Shown: positions 14,492 through 14,506 of the stretch, one piece after another
How the letters are laid out: each line of letters opens with the position of its first letter
Position numbering within the stretch: the first letter of the stretch is position 1
Assembly (NCBI GenBank): GCA_902782905.1
Contig: CACZPB010000156.1
Coordinates: 1-14,506, forward strand
Source: an uncultured bacterium
GTDB taxonomy: Bacteria > Cyanobacteriota > Vampirovibrionia > Gastranaerophilales > Gastranaerophilaceae
Reading direction: 5' to 3'
Length of the DNA stretch: 14,506 nucleotides
Position numbers and translations under genes: made by a program
The notes under the pieces: generated by a model
The model's input: the letters and a program-made list of their open reading frames with translations, nothing else
Told to the model about the DNA's origin: nothing
Database searches by the model: none

Positions 14492-14506
14492 AAGGAGTAA
14501 AAATGA
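14492..14506 (+). promoter_or_regulatory. Ribosome binding site and start codon of the next gene (cut by the window edge)
   Basis: AAGGAG (14492-14497) stands 5 bases before ATG (14503-14505), 23 bases after the CCA-type gene's stop. A further gene therefore probably continues the same operon. Its product cannot be seen. Confidence 0.65.

Overview
The window is strongly AT-rich, gene-dense and bacterial. It carries housekeeping genes (secA, rsmE, a CCA-adding-type nucleotidyltransferase, queC), a GH57 glycoside hydrolase of the branching-enzyme type and a short type IV pilin-like protein. The pilin ends in a Cys...NGWK-type tail, and together with the AT bias and the GH57 enzyme this fits the non-photosynthetic cyanobacterial sister lineage (Vampirovibrionia/Melainabacteria, e.g. 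Gastranaerophilales). That assignment is an inference from remembered family resemblance, not a database result.

Layout. (1) Bases 1-2400, minus strand: a tightly packed operon of a HEAT-repeat protein, queC, a DUF366 protein and the N-terminus of a single-pass membrane protein. The first three genes overlap, and queC starts inside the Asp-codon run that ends the HEAT gene. (2) 2577-2835, plus strand: an orphan 67-residue protein with a strong ribosome binding site and its own terminator. (3) 2847-3857, minus strand: a multi-pass membrane protein. (4) 3858-4548: about 690 bases without a convincing gene. Its centre (about 4019-4330) is a GC-rich patch packed with dyads and a tandem repeat, which looks like a composite of non-coding, possibly mobile, repeat elements. 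(5) 4549-5373: a radical SAM protein with extra C-terminal cysteines. (6) 5581-7299: a GH57 branching-enzyme-type protein with a well-formed promoter, a long leader and a strong terminator. (7) 7424-8107: the pilin-like protein, convergent with (8) secA at 8173-10818 and sharing a bidirectional terminator with it. (9) 11033 to the right edge, plus strand: an operon of a MATE transporter, rsmE, a CCA-adding-type enzyme and the start of another gene.

Functionally, much of the window concerns RNA maturation (queuosine precursor synthesis, 16S rRNA methylation, tRNA 3' end) and the cell envelope (SecA, pilin-like protein, MATE transporter, membrane proteins), plus alpha-glucan metabolism. I found no tRNA or rRNA gene, CRISPR array or intact transposase. 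The least explained parts are the GC-rich repeat island beside the radical SAM gene, the radical SAM gene itself, and the queC start embedded in another gene's codon repeat.
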